Assembly: GCF_013364195.1 (NCBI RefSeq)
Contig: NZ_CP054918.1
Span: 3,771,001 to 3,835,000, forward strand
Direction of reading: 5' to 3'
DNA length: 64,000 nt
Origin: Streptomyces sp. NA04227
GTDB taxonomy: Bacteria; Actinomycetota; Actinomycetes; Streptomycetales; Streptomycetaceae
Shown here: positions 25,423 through 32,721 of the stretch, in pieces
Position numbering within the stretch: position 1 is the first letter of the stretch
How the letters are laid out: every line of letters begins with the position of its first letter
Made by a program: the position numbers and the translations under genes
The notes under the pieces: generated by a model
What the model saw: only the letters and a program-made list of their open reading frames with translations
Told to the model about the DNA's origin: nothing
Database searches by the model: none

Positions 25423-27249
25423 ATGGGGCACTACAAGTCGAATCTCCGTGACATCGAGTTCAACCTCTTCGAGGTGCTCGGCCGCGACAAGGTGTACGGC
25501 AGCGGCCCGTACGCCGAGATGGACACGGAAACGGTCAAGGACATCCTGGGCGAGATCAAGCGCCTGGCCGAGAACGACCTCGCCGAGTCCTTCGCCGACG
25601 CGGACCGCAACCCGCCGGTCTTCGACCCGGAGACCAACACCGCGCCGATCCCCGAGTCCTTCAAGAAGAGCTACAAGGCCTACATGGACGCCGAGTACTG
25701 GCGTCTGGGCCTGCCCGAGGAGATCGGCGGCACCACCACGCCGCCGTCGGTGATCTGGGCGCTCGCGGAGTTCCTGCTCGGCTCGAACCCGGCCCTGTGG
25801 ATGTACTCCTCCGGCCCCGGCTTCGCGCGCATCCTCTTCGAGGAGGGCAACGAGGTCCAGAAGAAGATCGCCGCCATCGCGGTCGAGAAGACCTGGGGCT
25901 CCACCATGGTCCTGACCGAGCCGGACGCCGGTTCGGACGTCGGCGCCGGCCGCACCAAGGCGATCCAGCAGGAGGACGGCTCCTGGCACATCACCGGTGT
26001 GAAGCGCTTCATCACCTCCGGTGAGCACGACATGGAGGAGAACATCCTCCACTACGTCCTCGCCCGCCCCGAGGGCGCCGGCCCCGGCACCAAGGGCCTG
26101 TCCCTCTTCCTGGTGCCGAAGTACGAGTTCGACTTCGAGACCGGTGAGCTCGGTGCCCGCAACGGCGCCTACGCCACCAACGTCGAGCACAAGATGGGCC
26201 TGAAGGTCTCCAACACCTGTGAGATGACCTTCGGCGACAAGCACCCCGCCAAGGGCTGGCTCATCGGCGACAAGCACGACGGCATCCGCCAGATGTTCCG
26301 CATCATCGAGTTCGCCCGCATGATGGTCGGCACGAAGGCGATCTCCACCCTCTCCACCGGCTACCTCAACGCCCTGGAGTACGCCAAGGAGCGTGTGCAG
26401 GGTCCCGACCTCGCGCAGTTCATGGACAAGACCGCGCCGAAGGTCACCATCGCCCACCACCCCGACGTGCGCCGCTCGCTGATGACGCAGAAGGCCTACG
26501 CCGAGGGCATGCGCTCGCTGGTGCTCTACACCTCCACCGTCCAGGACACCATCGCCATCGGTGAGGCCAACGGCGACGACGTCTCCGAGGCGGAGGCGCT
26601 GAACGACCTGCTCCTGCCGATCGTCAAGGGCTACGGCTCCGAGAAGGGCTACGAGCAGCTCGCCCAGTCGCTGCAGACCTTCGGCGGCTCCGGCTTCCTG
26701 CAGGAGTACCCGATCGAGCAGTACATCCGCGACGCCAAGATCGACACCCTCTACGAGGGCACCACCGCGATCCAGGGCATGGACTACTTCTTCCGGAAGA
26801 TCGTCCGCAACCAGGGCGCCGCGCTGAACTCGCTCGCCGAGGACATCAAGAAGTTCCTCGCCGAGGGTGCGGGCGGCGAGGCCCTCGCGGGCTCCCGCGA
26901 GAAGCTCGCCAAGGCCGCGGCCGACCTGGAGGCCGTCGTCGGCACCATGCTGACCGACCTCGCGGGCACCGAGAAGGACGTCAAGTCCATCTACAAGGTG
27001 GGCCTCAACTCCACCCGCCTGCTGCTCGCCTCCGGTGACGTCGTGATCGGCTACCTGCTGCTTCGCGGCGCGGCCGTCGCCCTGGAGAAGCTGCCCACCG
27101 CCTCCGCCAAGGACAAGGCCTTCTACGAGGGCAAGGTGGCCGCGGCCAAGTTCTTCGCCGCCAACGTGCTGCCCGGCGTGGCCCTGGCCCGCCAGCTCTC
27201 CGAGGCCGTCGACCTGGACGTCATGGAGCTGGACGAAGCCGCCTTCTGA
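25423..27249 (+). CDS. Acyl-CoA dehydrogenase
   Basis: FAD-dependent enzyme of 608 residues for the first step of fatty acid beta-oxidation. The N-terminal extension domain ([19 protein letters not shown]) is typical of the long actinobacterial/proteobacterial FadE-like subfamily. FAD-contacting segments include [15 protein letters not shown] (near 160) and [14 protein letters not shown]. The catalytic Glu is in [11 protein letters not shown] near 445, and a C-terminal helical acyl-CoA dehydrogenase domain follows to the end. ATG 25423 has GGAG ten bases upstream; the in-frame upstream ATG at 25402 is less likely. Two operator-like palindromes precede it and a strong hairpin follows it, so it is monocistronic. 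Confidence 0.95.
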   Translation: MGHYKSNLRDIEFNLFEVLGRDKVYGSGPYAEMDTETVKDILGEIKRLAENDLAESFADADRNPPVFDPETNTAPIPESFKKSYKAYMDAEYWRLGLPEEIGGTTTPPSVIWALAEFLLGSNPALWMYSSGPGFARILFEEGNEVQKKIAAIAVEKTWGSTMVLTEPDAGSDVGAGRTKAIQQEDGSWHITGVKRFITSGEHDMEENILHYVLARPEGAGPGTKGLSLFLVPKYEFDFETGELGARNGAYATNVEHKMGLKVSNTCEMTFGDKHPAKGWLIGDKHDGIRQMFRIIEFARMMVGTKAISTLSTGYLNALEYAKERVQGPDLAQFMDKTAPKVTIAHHPDVRRSLMTQKAYAEGMRSLVLYTSTVQDTIAIGEANGDDVSEAEALNDLLLPIVKGYGSEKGYEQLAQSLQTFGGSGFLQEYPIEQYIRDAKIDTLYEGTTAIQGMDYFFRKIVRNQGAALNSLAEDIKKFLAEGAGGEALAGSREKLAKAAADLEAVVGTMLTDLAGTEKDVKSIYKVGLNSTRLLLASGDVVIGYLLLRGAAVALEKLPTASAKDKAFYEGKVAAAKFFAANVLPGVALARQLSEAVDLDVMELDEAAF

Positions 27250-27290
27250 TCCACCCGGCGCCGCCGCACGCGGCCGCCAACTCCCTTCGT

Positions 27291-27330
27291 ACGAGGGCCC
27301 GTTCCCGCTTGCCCGGGGACGGGCCCTCGT
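27291..27330 (+). terminator. Hairpin terminator
   Basis: ACGAGGGCCCGT (27291-27302) pairs perfectly with ACGGGCCCTCGT (27319-27330) around a 16-base loop, 42 bp after the acyl-CoA dehydrogenase stop. Confidence 0.85.
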
Positions 27331-27428
27331 CCGTGTACGGCTGCCTCCGGGTCCGTGTACGGCCACCTCCGGCCACCTCGCACGACTTCCCCTCTACCAG
27401 GACGTCGCACGTAGCTAAGGTGAACACC

Positions 27429-28772
27429 ATGAGCGCACCCTCCCACCCGTCGCCCCGCACCTCCCCGGAAACAGGCACGGATTCCCCCACCGCTCCCTTC
27501 GGCCGGGAGCACACCGACGACCTGATGTCCTTCCTGGCGGCGAGCCCCACGCCGTACCACGCCGTGGCGAACGCCGCGGAGCGGCTGGAGAAGGCCGGAT
27601 TCCGGCAGGTCGCCGAGACCGACGCCTGGGACGGCTCGACCGGTGGCAAGTACGTACTGCGCGGCGGCGCGATCGTCGCCTGGTACGTGCCGGAGGGCGC
27701 CGCGGCGCACACCCCGTTCCGGATCGTCGGCGCGCACACCGACTCGCCCAACCTGCGGGTCAAGCCGCTGCCGGACAGCTCCGCGCACGGCTGGCGCCAG
27801 GTGGCCGTCGAGGTCTACGGAGGCCCGCTGCTCAACTCCTGGCTGGACCGCGACCTCGGGCTCGCGGGGCGGCTCTCGCTGCGGGACGGTGCCACCCGCC
27901 TGGTCAGCATCGACCGGCCGCTGCTGCGGGTGCCGCAGCTCGCCATCCACCTCGACCGCAGCGTCTCCACCGACGGCCTCAAGCTCGACAAGCAGCGCCA
28001 CGTCCAGCCCGTCTGGGGACTCGGCGAGGGGCACGACGGTGACCTGATCGCCTTCCTGGAGGACGAGTACGGGCTCGCGCGGGGCGAGGTCACCGGCTGG
28101 GACCTGATGGTGCACTCCGTCGAGGCGCCCGCCTACCTCGGCCGCGACAAGGAGCTCGTCGCGGGCCCGCGGATGGACAACCTCCTTTCCGTGCACGCCG
28201 GTACCGCCGCCCTGATCGCCGCCTCGGCCGCCGGGAACCTCCCGCACATCCCGGTCCTCGCCGCCTTCGACCACGAGGAGAACGGCTCCCAGTCCGACAC
28301 CGGCGCCGACGGCCCGCTGCTCGGCTCGGTACTCGAACGCGGTGTCTTCGCCCGCGGCGGCAGCTTCGAGGACCGCTCCCGCGCCTTCGCCGGGACCGTC
28401 TGCCTCTCCTCGGACACCGGCCACGCCGTACACCCCAACTACGCGGAGCGGCACGACCCCACGCACCACCCGCGCGCGGGCGGCGGACCGATCCTCAAGG
28501 TCAACGTCAACAACCGGTACGCCACCGACGGCAGCGGCCGGGCCGTCTTCGCCGCCGCCTGCGAGCGCGCCGGAGTGCCCTTCCAGTCCTTCGTCTCCAA
28601 CAACTCGATGCCCTGCGGCACCACCATCGGACCGATCACCGCGGCCAGGCACGGCATCAAGACGGTCGACATCGGCGTGGCCATCCTCTCCATGCACAGC
28701 GCCCGCGAACTGTGCGCGGCGAAGGACCCGTACCTGCTCGCCAACGCGCTGGTCGCCTTCCTCGACTCGTAA
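27429..28772 (+). CDS. apeB: M18 family aminopeptidase
   Basis: Zinc aminopeptidase of 447 residues that removes N-terminal (often acidic) residues from peptides in the cytoplasm. Metal and catalytic motifs of the M18 family are in order: GAHTDSPNLRVKP near 100, MDNLLS near 255, FDHEENGSQS near 280, SSDTGHAVHPNY near 325, and the final GVAILSMHSARE near 420. The first 25 residues are a Pro/Ser-rich extension. ATG 27429 follows AAGGTG at eight bases; GTG 27420 would add three residues. The stop codon lies inside the palindrome GTAACGCGTTAC, and a heptanucleotide repeat starts immediately after it. Confidence 0.95.
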   Translation: MSAPSHPSPRTSPETGTDSPTAPFGREHTDDLMSFLAASPTPYHAVANAAERLEKAGFRQVAETDAWDGSTGGKYVLRGGAIVAWYVPEGAAAHTPFRIVGAHTDSPNLRVKPLPDSSAHGWRQVAVEVYGGPLLNSWLDRDLGLAGRLSLRDGATRLVSIDRPLLRVPQLAIHLDRSVSTDGLKLDKQRHVQPVWGLGEGHDGDLIAFLEDEYGLARGEVTGWDLMVHSVEAPAYLGRDKELVAGPRMDNLLSVHAGTAALIAASAAGNLPHIPVLAAFDHEENGSQSDTGADGPLLGSVLERGVFARGGSFEDRSRAFAGTVCLSSDTGHAVHPNYAERHDPTHHPRAGGGPILKVNVNNRYATDGSGRAVFAAACERAGVPFQSFVSNNSMPCGTTIGPITAARHGIKTVDIGVAILSMHSARELCAAKDPYLLANALVAFLDS

Positions 28773-28776
28773 CGCG

Positions 28777-28853
28777 TTACGGGCTACGGGCTACGGGCTA
28801 CGGGCTACGGGCTACGGGCTACGGGCTACGGGCTATTGGCTACTGGCTACGCG
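28777..28853. repeat. Heptanucleotide repeat (CTACGGG)n
   Basis: Eight units (the first reads TTACGGG) run from 28777 to 28832, then three degenerate units CTATTGG, CTACTGG and CTACGCG to 28853. The array begins four bases after the aminopeptidase stop codon. A reverse-complement CCCGTAG follows at about 28865, so the 3' transcript could form alternative hairpins. Confidence 0.9.
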
Positions 28854-29092
28854 TAACGCCCAACCCGTAGCCGTGACGCGGCAGTTGCCCCCGTCCGGGA
28901 CCGCGGGACCGCACCCCGCCGTCCCGACATGTCCCGCACGGACCCCCATCACGTCCCGTCCACGGCGTCCCACAGCCATGTCCCAGCAGGTCACAGCGGT
29001 GCGGCCGGACGGGACGTCCCAACAGTGGCGGACCGGCCGGAGAACGGCACCCCACCGCCACAGGATGAATCCCGTCAACACGGGGCCGCCCC

Positions 29093-29124
29093 ACCGGTAC
29101 AGCGCAGCACCGCGCTGTACCGGT
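29093..29124 (+). promoter_or_regulatory. 13-bp perfect stem in the leader of the NlpC/P60 gene
   Basis: ACCGGTACAGCGC (29093-29105) pairs with GCGCTGTACCGGT (29112-29124) around a six-base loop. It ends 34 bases before the ATG. A smaller CCCC/GGGG stem around GTCAACGA lies over the ribosome binding site. It could be an mRNA regulatory hairpin or a symmetrical operator. Confidence 0.45.
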
Positions 29125-29158
29125 CGGGCAACCGCCCCGTCAACGAGGGGAGTTCGTC

Positions 29159-30115
29159 ATGAGGACCAACGGGGGCGCGTTCCGCAGGAGCGTTCTGGCA
29201 CGCAAGGTGCTGCCGGTCGCCGTCGCGACCGGTATCGGAATCGCGGGTCTGACCGCCTGCTCGGGCGACGACGGCGGGGACAAGGCCGGGAAGGCAGGGA
29301 AGGCGGGTTCGGACAAGGTCGCGAGCTCCGACGACGCCAAGTCCCGTAACACCAAAGCGGATGCGAAGCCCGCGGGCGACATCGTCAAGACCGCGGCCGG
29401 GGCGGAGTTCCCGACCTGGGGCACCCGCTGGGTCGTCCACGCCACTCCGGACATCAACTCGGCGTCCGTCGGCATGATCAACAAGGGTGCGCCCGGCCAG
29501 GACCGCATCATCGCCGACCACCAGGTCAACACCGGCCGCAAGGTCTGTGAGGGCAACGCCTGCTCGACCTACATGGCCCACATCACCGGCCCGGTCAGCG
29601 GCTACCTCAGCGTCGTCGCCGTCGACATCCCGCAGGACTCGCTGCCCGGCGTCCCGGTCCAGGGCGACGGCGGCCCGCCGCCCGGACAGCCCGGCGGCAG
29701 CCGCGAGGAGGCCCTGAAGCGTGCGGCGGGCTGGCTCACCGCCAACGGCGGCGCCCAAGTCCCGTACAGCCAGGGCAAGGTGTGGAAGGACGGCTACCGC
29801 CAGGACTGCTCCGGCTATGTCTCGATGGCCCTCGGCCTCGGCGCACCCGGCACCAACACGGTCGGCCTCACCAGCCCCGCGATCACCAAGCCCATCCCGG
29901 TGAACGACCTGCGCCCCGGCGACCTGCTCATCGACGCCGACGGCAACAGCAACACCCGTCACGTCGTGATGTTCGAGAAGTGGGACAACCCCGCCCACAC
30001 CTCCTACACCGCCTTCGAGCAGCGCGGCGGCCACGGCACCGACCACCGCTCGCTGACCTACGGCCTCAACAACAACGTCTACAAGGCGTACCGGCCGCTG
30101 AAGTTCAACGACTGA
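29159..30115 (+). CDS. NlpC/P60-like peptidoglycan hydrolase lipoprotein
   Basis: Predicted lipoprotein of 318 residues. The signal peptide ends in the lipobox LTAC with Cys34, followed by a charged Asp/Lys/Gly linker to about residue 80. A middle domain at 80-165 (WGTRWVVHATPDINSASVG) resembles an SH3-type or similar binding module. The C-terminal NlpC/P60-type domain has Cys217 (QDCSGYVSMALGLG) and His268 (TRHVVMFEKW), the expected Cys-His pair of gamma-D-Glu endopeptidases or related amidases. It probably acts in the cell wall. ATG 29159 has GAGGGGAG six to eight bases upstream. A perfect hairpin lies just upstream in the leader. Confidence 0.82.
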   Translation: MRTNGGAFRRSVLARKVLPVAVATGIGIAGLTACSGDDGGDKAGKAGKAGSDKVASSDDAKSRNTKADAKPAGDIVKTAAGAEFPTWGTRWVVHATPDINSASVGMINKGAPGQDRIIADHQVNTGRKVCEGNACSTYMAHITGPVSGYLSVVAVDIPQDSLPGVPVQGDGGPPPGQPGGSREEALKRAAGWLTANGGAQVPYSQGKVWKDGYRQDCSGYVSMALGLGAPGTNTVGLTSPAITKPIPVNDLRPGDLLIDADGNSNTRHVVMFEKWDNPAHTSYTAFEQRGGHGTDHRSLTYGLNNNVYKAYRPLKFND

Positions 30116-30198
30116 GCCCCGGCCCACTCGTGGGGCGCACGAGGCCAATGAGGCACGACAGACGAAAAAGTACGAGTGACCGGTAAGTTCCACTTGCG

Positions 30199-30245
30199 AA
30201 TCCGGTCGGGTCTTCACCACCCGTCCCGAAGTCCCCGACCGGATT
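30199..30245 (+). terminator. Hairpin terminator after the NlpC/P60 gene
   Basis: AATCCGGTCGGG (30199-30210) pairs with CCCGACCGGATT (30234-30245). The loop is 23 bases and the stem begins 84 bp after the stop codon. Confidence 0.6.
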
Positions 30246-30296
30246 CCGTCACGAAATTCACCGGCCCATCCGGACGATTTCCGGATCGTGTCACGA

Positions 30297-30331
30297 GCGG
30301 CACCTCCGCCACAGGGGAGCGGAGGTGCCGC
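30297..30331 (+). terminator. Strong GC hairpin just upstream of the HTH gene
   Basis: GCGGCACCTCCGC (30297-30309) pairs perfectly with GCGGAGGTGCCGC (30319-30331) around nine bases. It may be a second terminator of the upstream unit, or a leader element, since it ends 28 bases before the next ATG. Confidence 0.6.
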
Positions 30332-30359
30332 CTCGCATGTACGGCCCGGCTGTGCTCAA

Positions 30360-31325
30360 ATGCCCTCCGTGCATGGGAATCAGAACCGCCCCAACAACCC
30401 GCGCCGCAAACCACTGGCGCCATTGCCCGAGCAACTCACCGGTCCGGTACGCGACTTCGCGTCCGCTCTGCGCCATATGCACGGCGAGCTCGGGCTGAGC
30501 CTGACGGACCTGGAGAGCAGGCTGCCCGCCAGCCGCTCCTCCCTCTCCCGCTACCTGCGCGGCCAATCCCTGCCCGACGAACGCCTGTTGGTGCAGTGGG
30601 GCAAGCTCTCCTTCACGGCCGAGGACCGGCTGCCGGAGCTCGTACGGCTGCTGCATCTCGCCAACGAGGCTGGCGGGACGGGTGAGTTCGGAGACGGTGG
30701 GGACGCCGGGGATGGCGGAGACGCCGAGGGTGCGGACGGTGCCGAGGTGTCTCCCGTTGCCCACTCCGCCGCCAACTCCCCTGCGGGGGCCGGGGATTCA
30801 CCGCACAGCGGCCCCGATGTGACCCCACGGGAGCCGCACAGCAGCGGACCTCCCCGTTCCCGTGCCCGTCGCCGTGGCGTCGTGCTCGCGGTCGTCTGTG
30901 TCCTCGCCGTCATCGGCGGCGCCACCGCCCTGGCTCTGAGCCTCGGCGACGACGACTCGTCCGTCTCCGCGGACTCCTCCGACCCGGGCAAGGGCGTCAA
31001 GACGGAGCAGGTCACCGTCAACAACGTCGACACGACATGCACCAAGCCGCGTACCCGCCTGTGCCGCATGGGCCTGGCCGAGGACCCGTACCAGCCCTAC
31101 CGGCCCTCCAACATCGGCGGCTACGTCTGGCACGGCGACCGGCTCACCGCCGACTGCCGGATCGCCAACGGGGTCACGGTCACCGACGAGAAGGGCGGCC
31201 ACAGCAGCATCTGGTACCGGGTCGACAAGGACGGCAAGAACCTCTGGCTGCCCGGCATCCGCCTGGAGCACGGCCGCCTCCAGTACTCGTCTCTGCGCAA
31301 CTGCCCTGATACGGCGGCGGGTTGA
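30360..31325 (+). CDS. Membrane-anchored helix-turn-helix protein with extracytoplasmic domain
   Basis: Protein of 321 residues joining three parts. An XRE-like HTH lies at residues 28-100 (DFASALRHMHGELGLSLTDLE, SRSSLSRYLRGQSLP). An acidic Gly/Asp/Ala linker leads to a single transmembrane helix at 173-194. An extracytoplasmic domain follows with four cysteines (TTCTKPRTRLCRMG, ADCRIANG, LRNCPDT) and many aromatic residues (IGGYVWHGDRL, SSIWYRVDKDGKNLWLPG). This is the layout of a one-component membrane regulator. The family is common in Streptomyces but, to my knowledge, uncharacterised. The ATG at 30360 has no good ribosome binding site; GTG 30369 is an alternative. Four 21-bp repeats follow its stop. 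Confidence 0.75.
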   Translation: MPSVHGNQNRPNNPRRKPLAPLPEQLTGPVRDFASALRHMHGELGLSLTDLESRLPASRSSLSRYLRGQSLPDERLLVQWGKLSFTAEDRLPELVRLLHLANEAGGTGEFGDGGDAGDGGDAEGADGAEVSPVAHSAANSPAGAGDSPHSGPDVTPREPHSSGPPRSRARRRGVVLAVVCVLAVIGGATALALSLGDDDSSVSADSSDPGKGVKTEQVTVNNVDTTCTKPRTRLCRMGLAEDPYQPYRPSNIGGYVWHGDRLTADCRIANGVTVTDEKGGHSSIWYRVDKDGKNLWLPGIRLEHGRLQYSSLRNCPDTAAG

Positions 31326-31333
31326 CAGCGGAA

Positions 31334-31417
31334 GACGTCGAATCGACGGCAGCGGACGCCGAATTGACGACCACGTATGCCGAATTGATGGCCGTCGGCG
31401 TCGGGTTCACGGTCACG
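31334..31417. repeat. Four tandem 21-bp repeats after the HTH gene
   Basis: Units begin at 31334, 31355, 31376 and 31397; the second reads GACGCCGAATTGACGACCACG less its last base. The period of 21 (seven codons) starts eight bases after the stop codon, suggesting a former coding tail or a 3' UTR minisatellite. Confidence 0.75.
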
Positions 31418-31530
31418 CCCGCAGGGTGACGGCTCATGTACGGGTCGGGGCCGAACCCGAATGGAAGGCTTGCTTCCGGGTAGCCGCCCAGGAACCGGAA
31501 CAACAGTCCATCACTTGAGGAGTGAGTTCC

Positions 31531-31752
31531 ATGGGCCTGGGCGGAAGCATCCTGCTGATCGCCGTGGGGGCCATTCTCGCGTTCGCAACGAGCTGGGACC
31601 TCGACGGCGCCAACGTCAATCTGATCGGCGTCATCCTGATGGCGGTCGGCCTGCTGGGCACCACCGCGTTCACCAGCATCTACAAGCGCCGCAGGGCAAT
31701 CGTGCCCCCGACCACGGTGGTCGAGGACCGACACCCGGACCGGCTGCACTGA
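31531..31752 (+). CDS. Small DUF6458-type membrane protein
   Basis: Membrane protein of 73 residues with two predicted helices, residues 3-22 (GGSILLIAVGAILAFATSW) and 31-52 (IGVILMAVGLLGTTAFTS), followed by a basic KRRR stop-transfer and a short polar tail. The pattern MGLGGSI...D.D..N...IGVILM matches the small DUF6458 family of actinobacteria; function unknown. ATG 31531 follows GAGGAG at nine bases. It is monocistronic. Confidence 0.8.
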   Translation: MGLGGSILLIAVGAILAFATSWDLDGANVNLIGVILMAVGLLGTTAFTSIYKRRRAIVPPTTVVEDRHPDRLH

Positions 31753-31904
31753 CCGACTGCTCTGACCGGCCCGCCCGGCCGGTCCCCTGAGCGGGCACGG
31801 GCCCGCAGGGACGCGATCATGGGAGCAGCGCCCGGCCGTCGCCGGCGCCACCGCAGACCGAGCCCGGCGGCGCCGGGCGCACGACCACGAGGTGACTCCC
31901 GCCC

Positions 31905-32672
31905 ATGTCCCTGCCCCGCACCGGCCGCCGGGTCCTCGTCAGCGGGGCCTCCCGCGGACTCGGACGTGCTCTCGCCCATGCCTTCGCCACGAACGGGGAC
32001 AAGGTCGCCGTCCACTACGGCAGCCGCGCCGAGGAGGCCACGGCCACACTGGCCGCCCTCCCCGGCGACGGCCACACCCTGGTGGGCGGCGACCTCTCCA
32101 CCCCCGACGGCGCCGCCATCGTCGCGTCTCAGGCGGCCGAACGGCTCGGCGGAATCGACGTCCTGGTCAACAACGCCGCCGTGAACACCCCGCACCCGCC
32201 CGCCACCACGGCCTACGAGGAGTGGGTCGCCGCCTGGCGGCAGCACGTGGACGTCAACCTGCTCGCCACGGCGCACCTCAGCCACCTCGCCGCGCACCGC
32301 ATGATCGAGCAGGGCACCGGCGGCCGCATCGTCAACATCGGCTCCCGGGGCGCCTTCCGCGGCGAGCCCGACCACCCCGCCTACGGCGCCACCAAGGCCG
32401 CCGTACACGCACTCGGCCAGTCCCTCGCGGTGGCCCTCGCCCCGCACGGGATCGGCGTGGCCTCCCTCGCGCCCGGCTTCTTCACGACCGAGCGCGTCGC
32501 CCACCGCCTCTCCGGCGCCGAGGGCGAAGCCATCCGTACCCAGTCCCCGTACGGGAGGGTGGCCTCCGCCGAGGAGGTAGCGGCAGCCGTACTGTGGCTG
32601 GCCTCCCCCGAGTCCGAGTGGTCCGCGGGCACGGTGCTGGACTTCAACGGGGCGTCCTACCTGCGCACTTGA
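31905..32672 (+). CDS. Short-chain dehydrogenase/reductase (SDR)
   Basis: Cytoplasmic oxidoreductase of 255 residues, classical SDR type. The cofactor motif is VSGASRGLGRALA (residues 12-24). NNAAVN marks strand beta-4, and the catalytic tetrad is visible as Asn (VNLLATAHLS), Ser (NIGSRGAF), and Tyr/Lys in AYGATKAAVHAL near 157. A basic or polar residue after the second strand (HYGSRAEE) suggests NADP(H). The substrate is unknown. ATG 31905 is preceded by GAGGTGA about ten bases upstream. It converges on the NHL/thioredoxin gene across a short CCTCA-repeat gap. Confidence 0.93.
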   Translation: MSLPRTGRRVLVSGASRGLGRALAHAFATNGDKVAVHYGSRAEEATATLAALPGDGHTLVGGDLSTPDGAAIVASQAAERLGGIDVLVNNAAVNTPHPPATTAYEEWVAAWRQHVDVNLLATAHLSHLAAHRMIEQGTGGRIVNIGSRGAFRGEPDHPAYGATKAAVHALGQSLAVALAPHGIGVASLAPGFFTTERVAHRLSGAEGEAIRTQSPYGRVASAEEVAAAVLWLASPESEWSAGTVLDFNGASYLRT

Positions 32673-32721
32673 GGCCGGACGGACGCCCGCCCAACCTCAC
32701 CCCGCCTCACCTCACCTCACC

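Larger units (their letters stand above)
28773..29158. other. Intergenic region with heptamer array, GTCCC-rich block and hairpin
   Basis: A 386-bp gap. It holds, in order: the CTACGGG array (28777-28853); a block to about 29030 in which GTCCC recurs at least seven times (for example CATGTCCC twice); and the 13-bp stem at 29093-29124 just before the lipoprotein start. No open frame here looks coding, and I could not match a ydaO-type riboswitch. Confidence 0.45.

Noticed and set aside
27123..28697. 524-codon minus-strand frame
   Set aside because: Antisense to the aminopeptidase gene.
28870..29158. ydaO-type (c-di-AMP) riboswitch before an NlpC/P60 gene
   Set aside because: Expected from context, but I could not match the conserved core by eye; only simple stems are visible.
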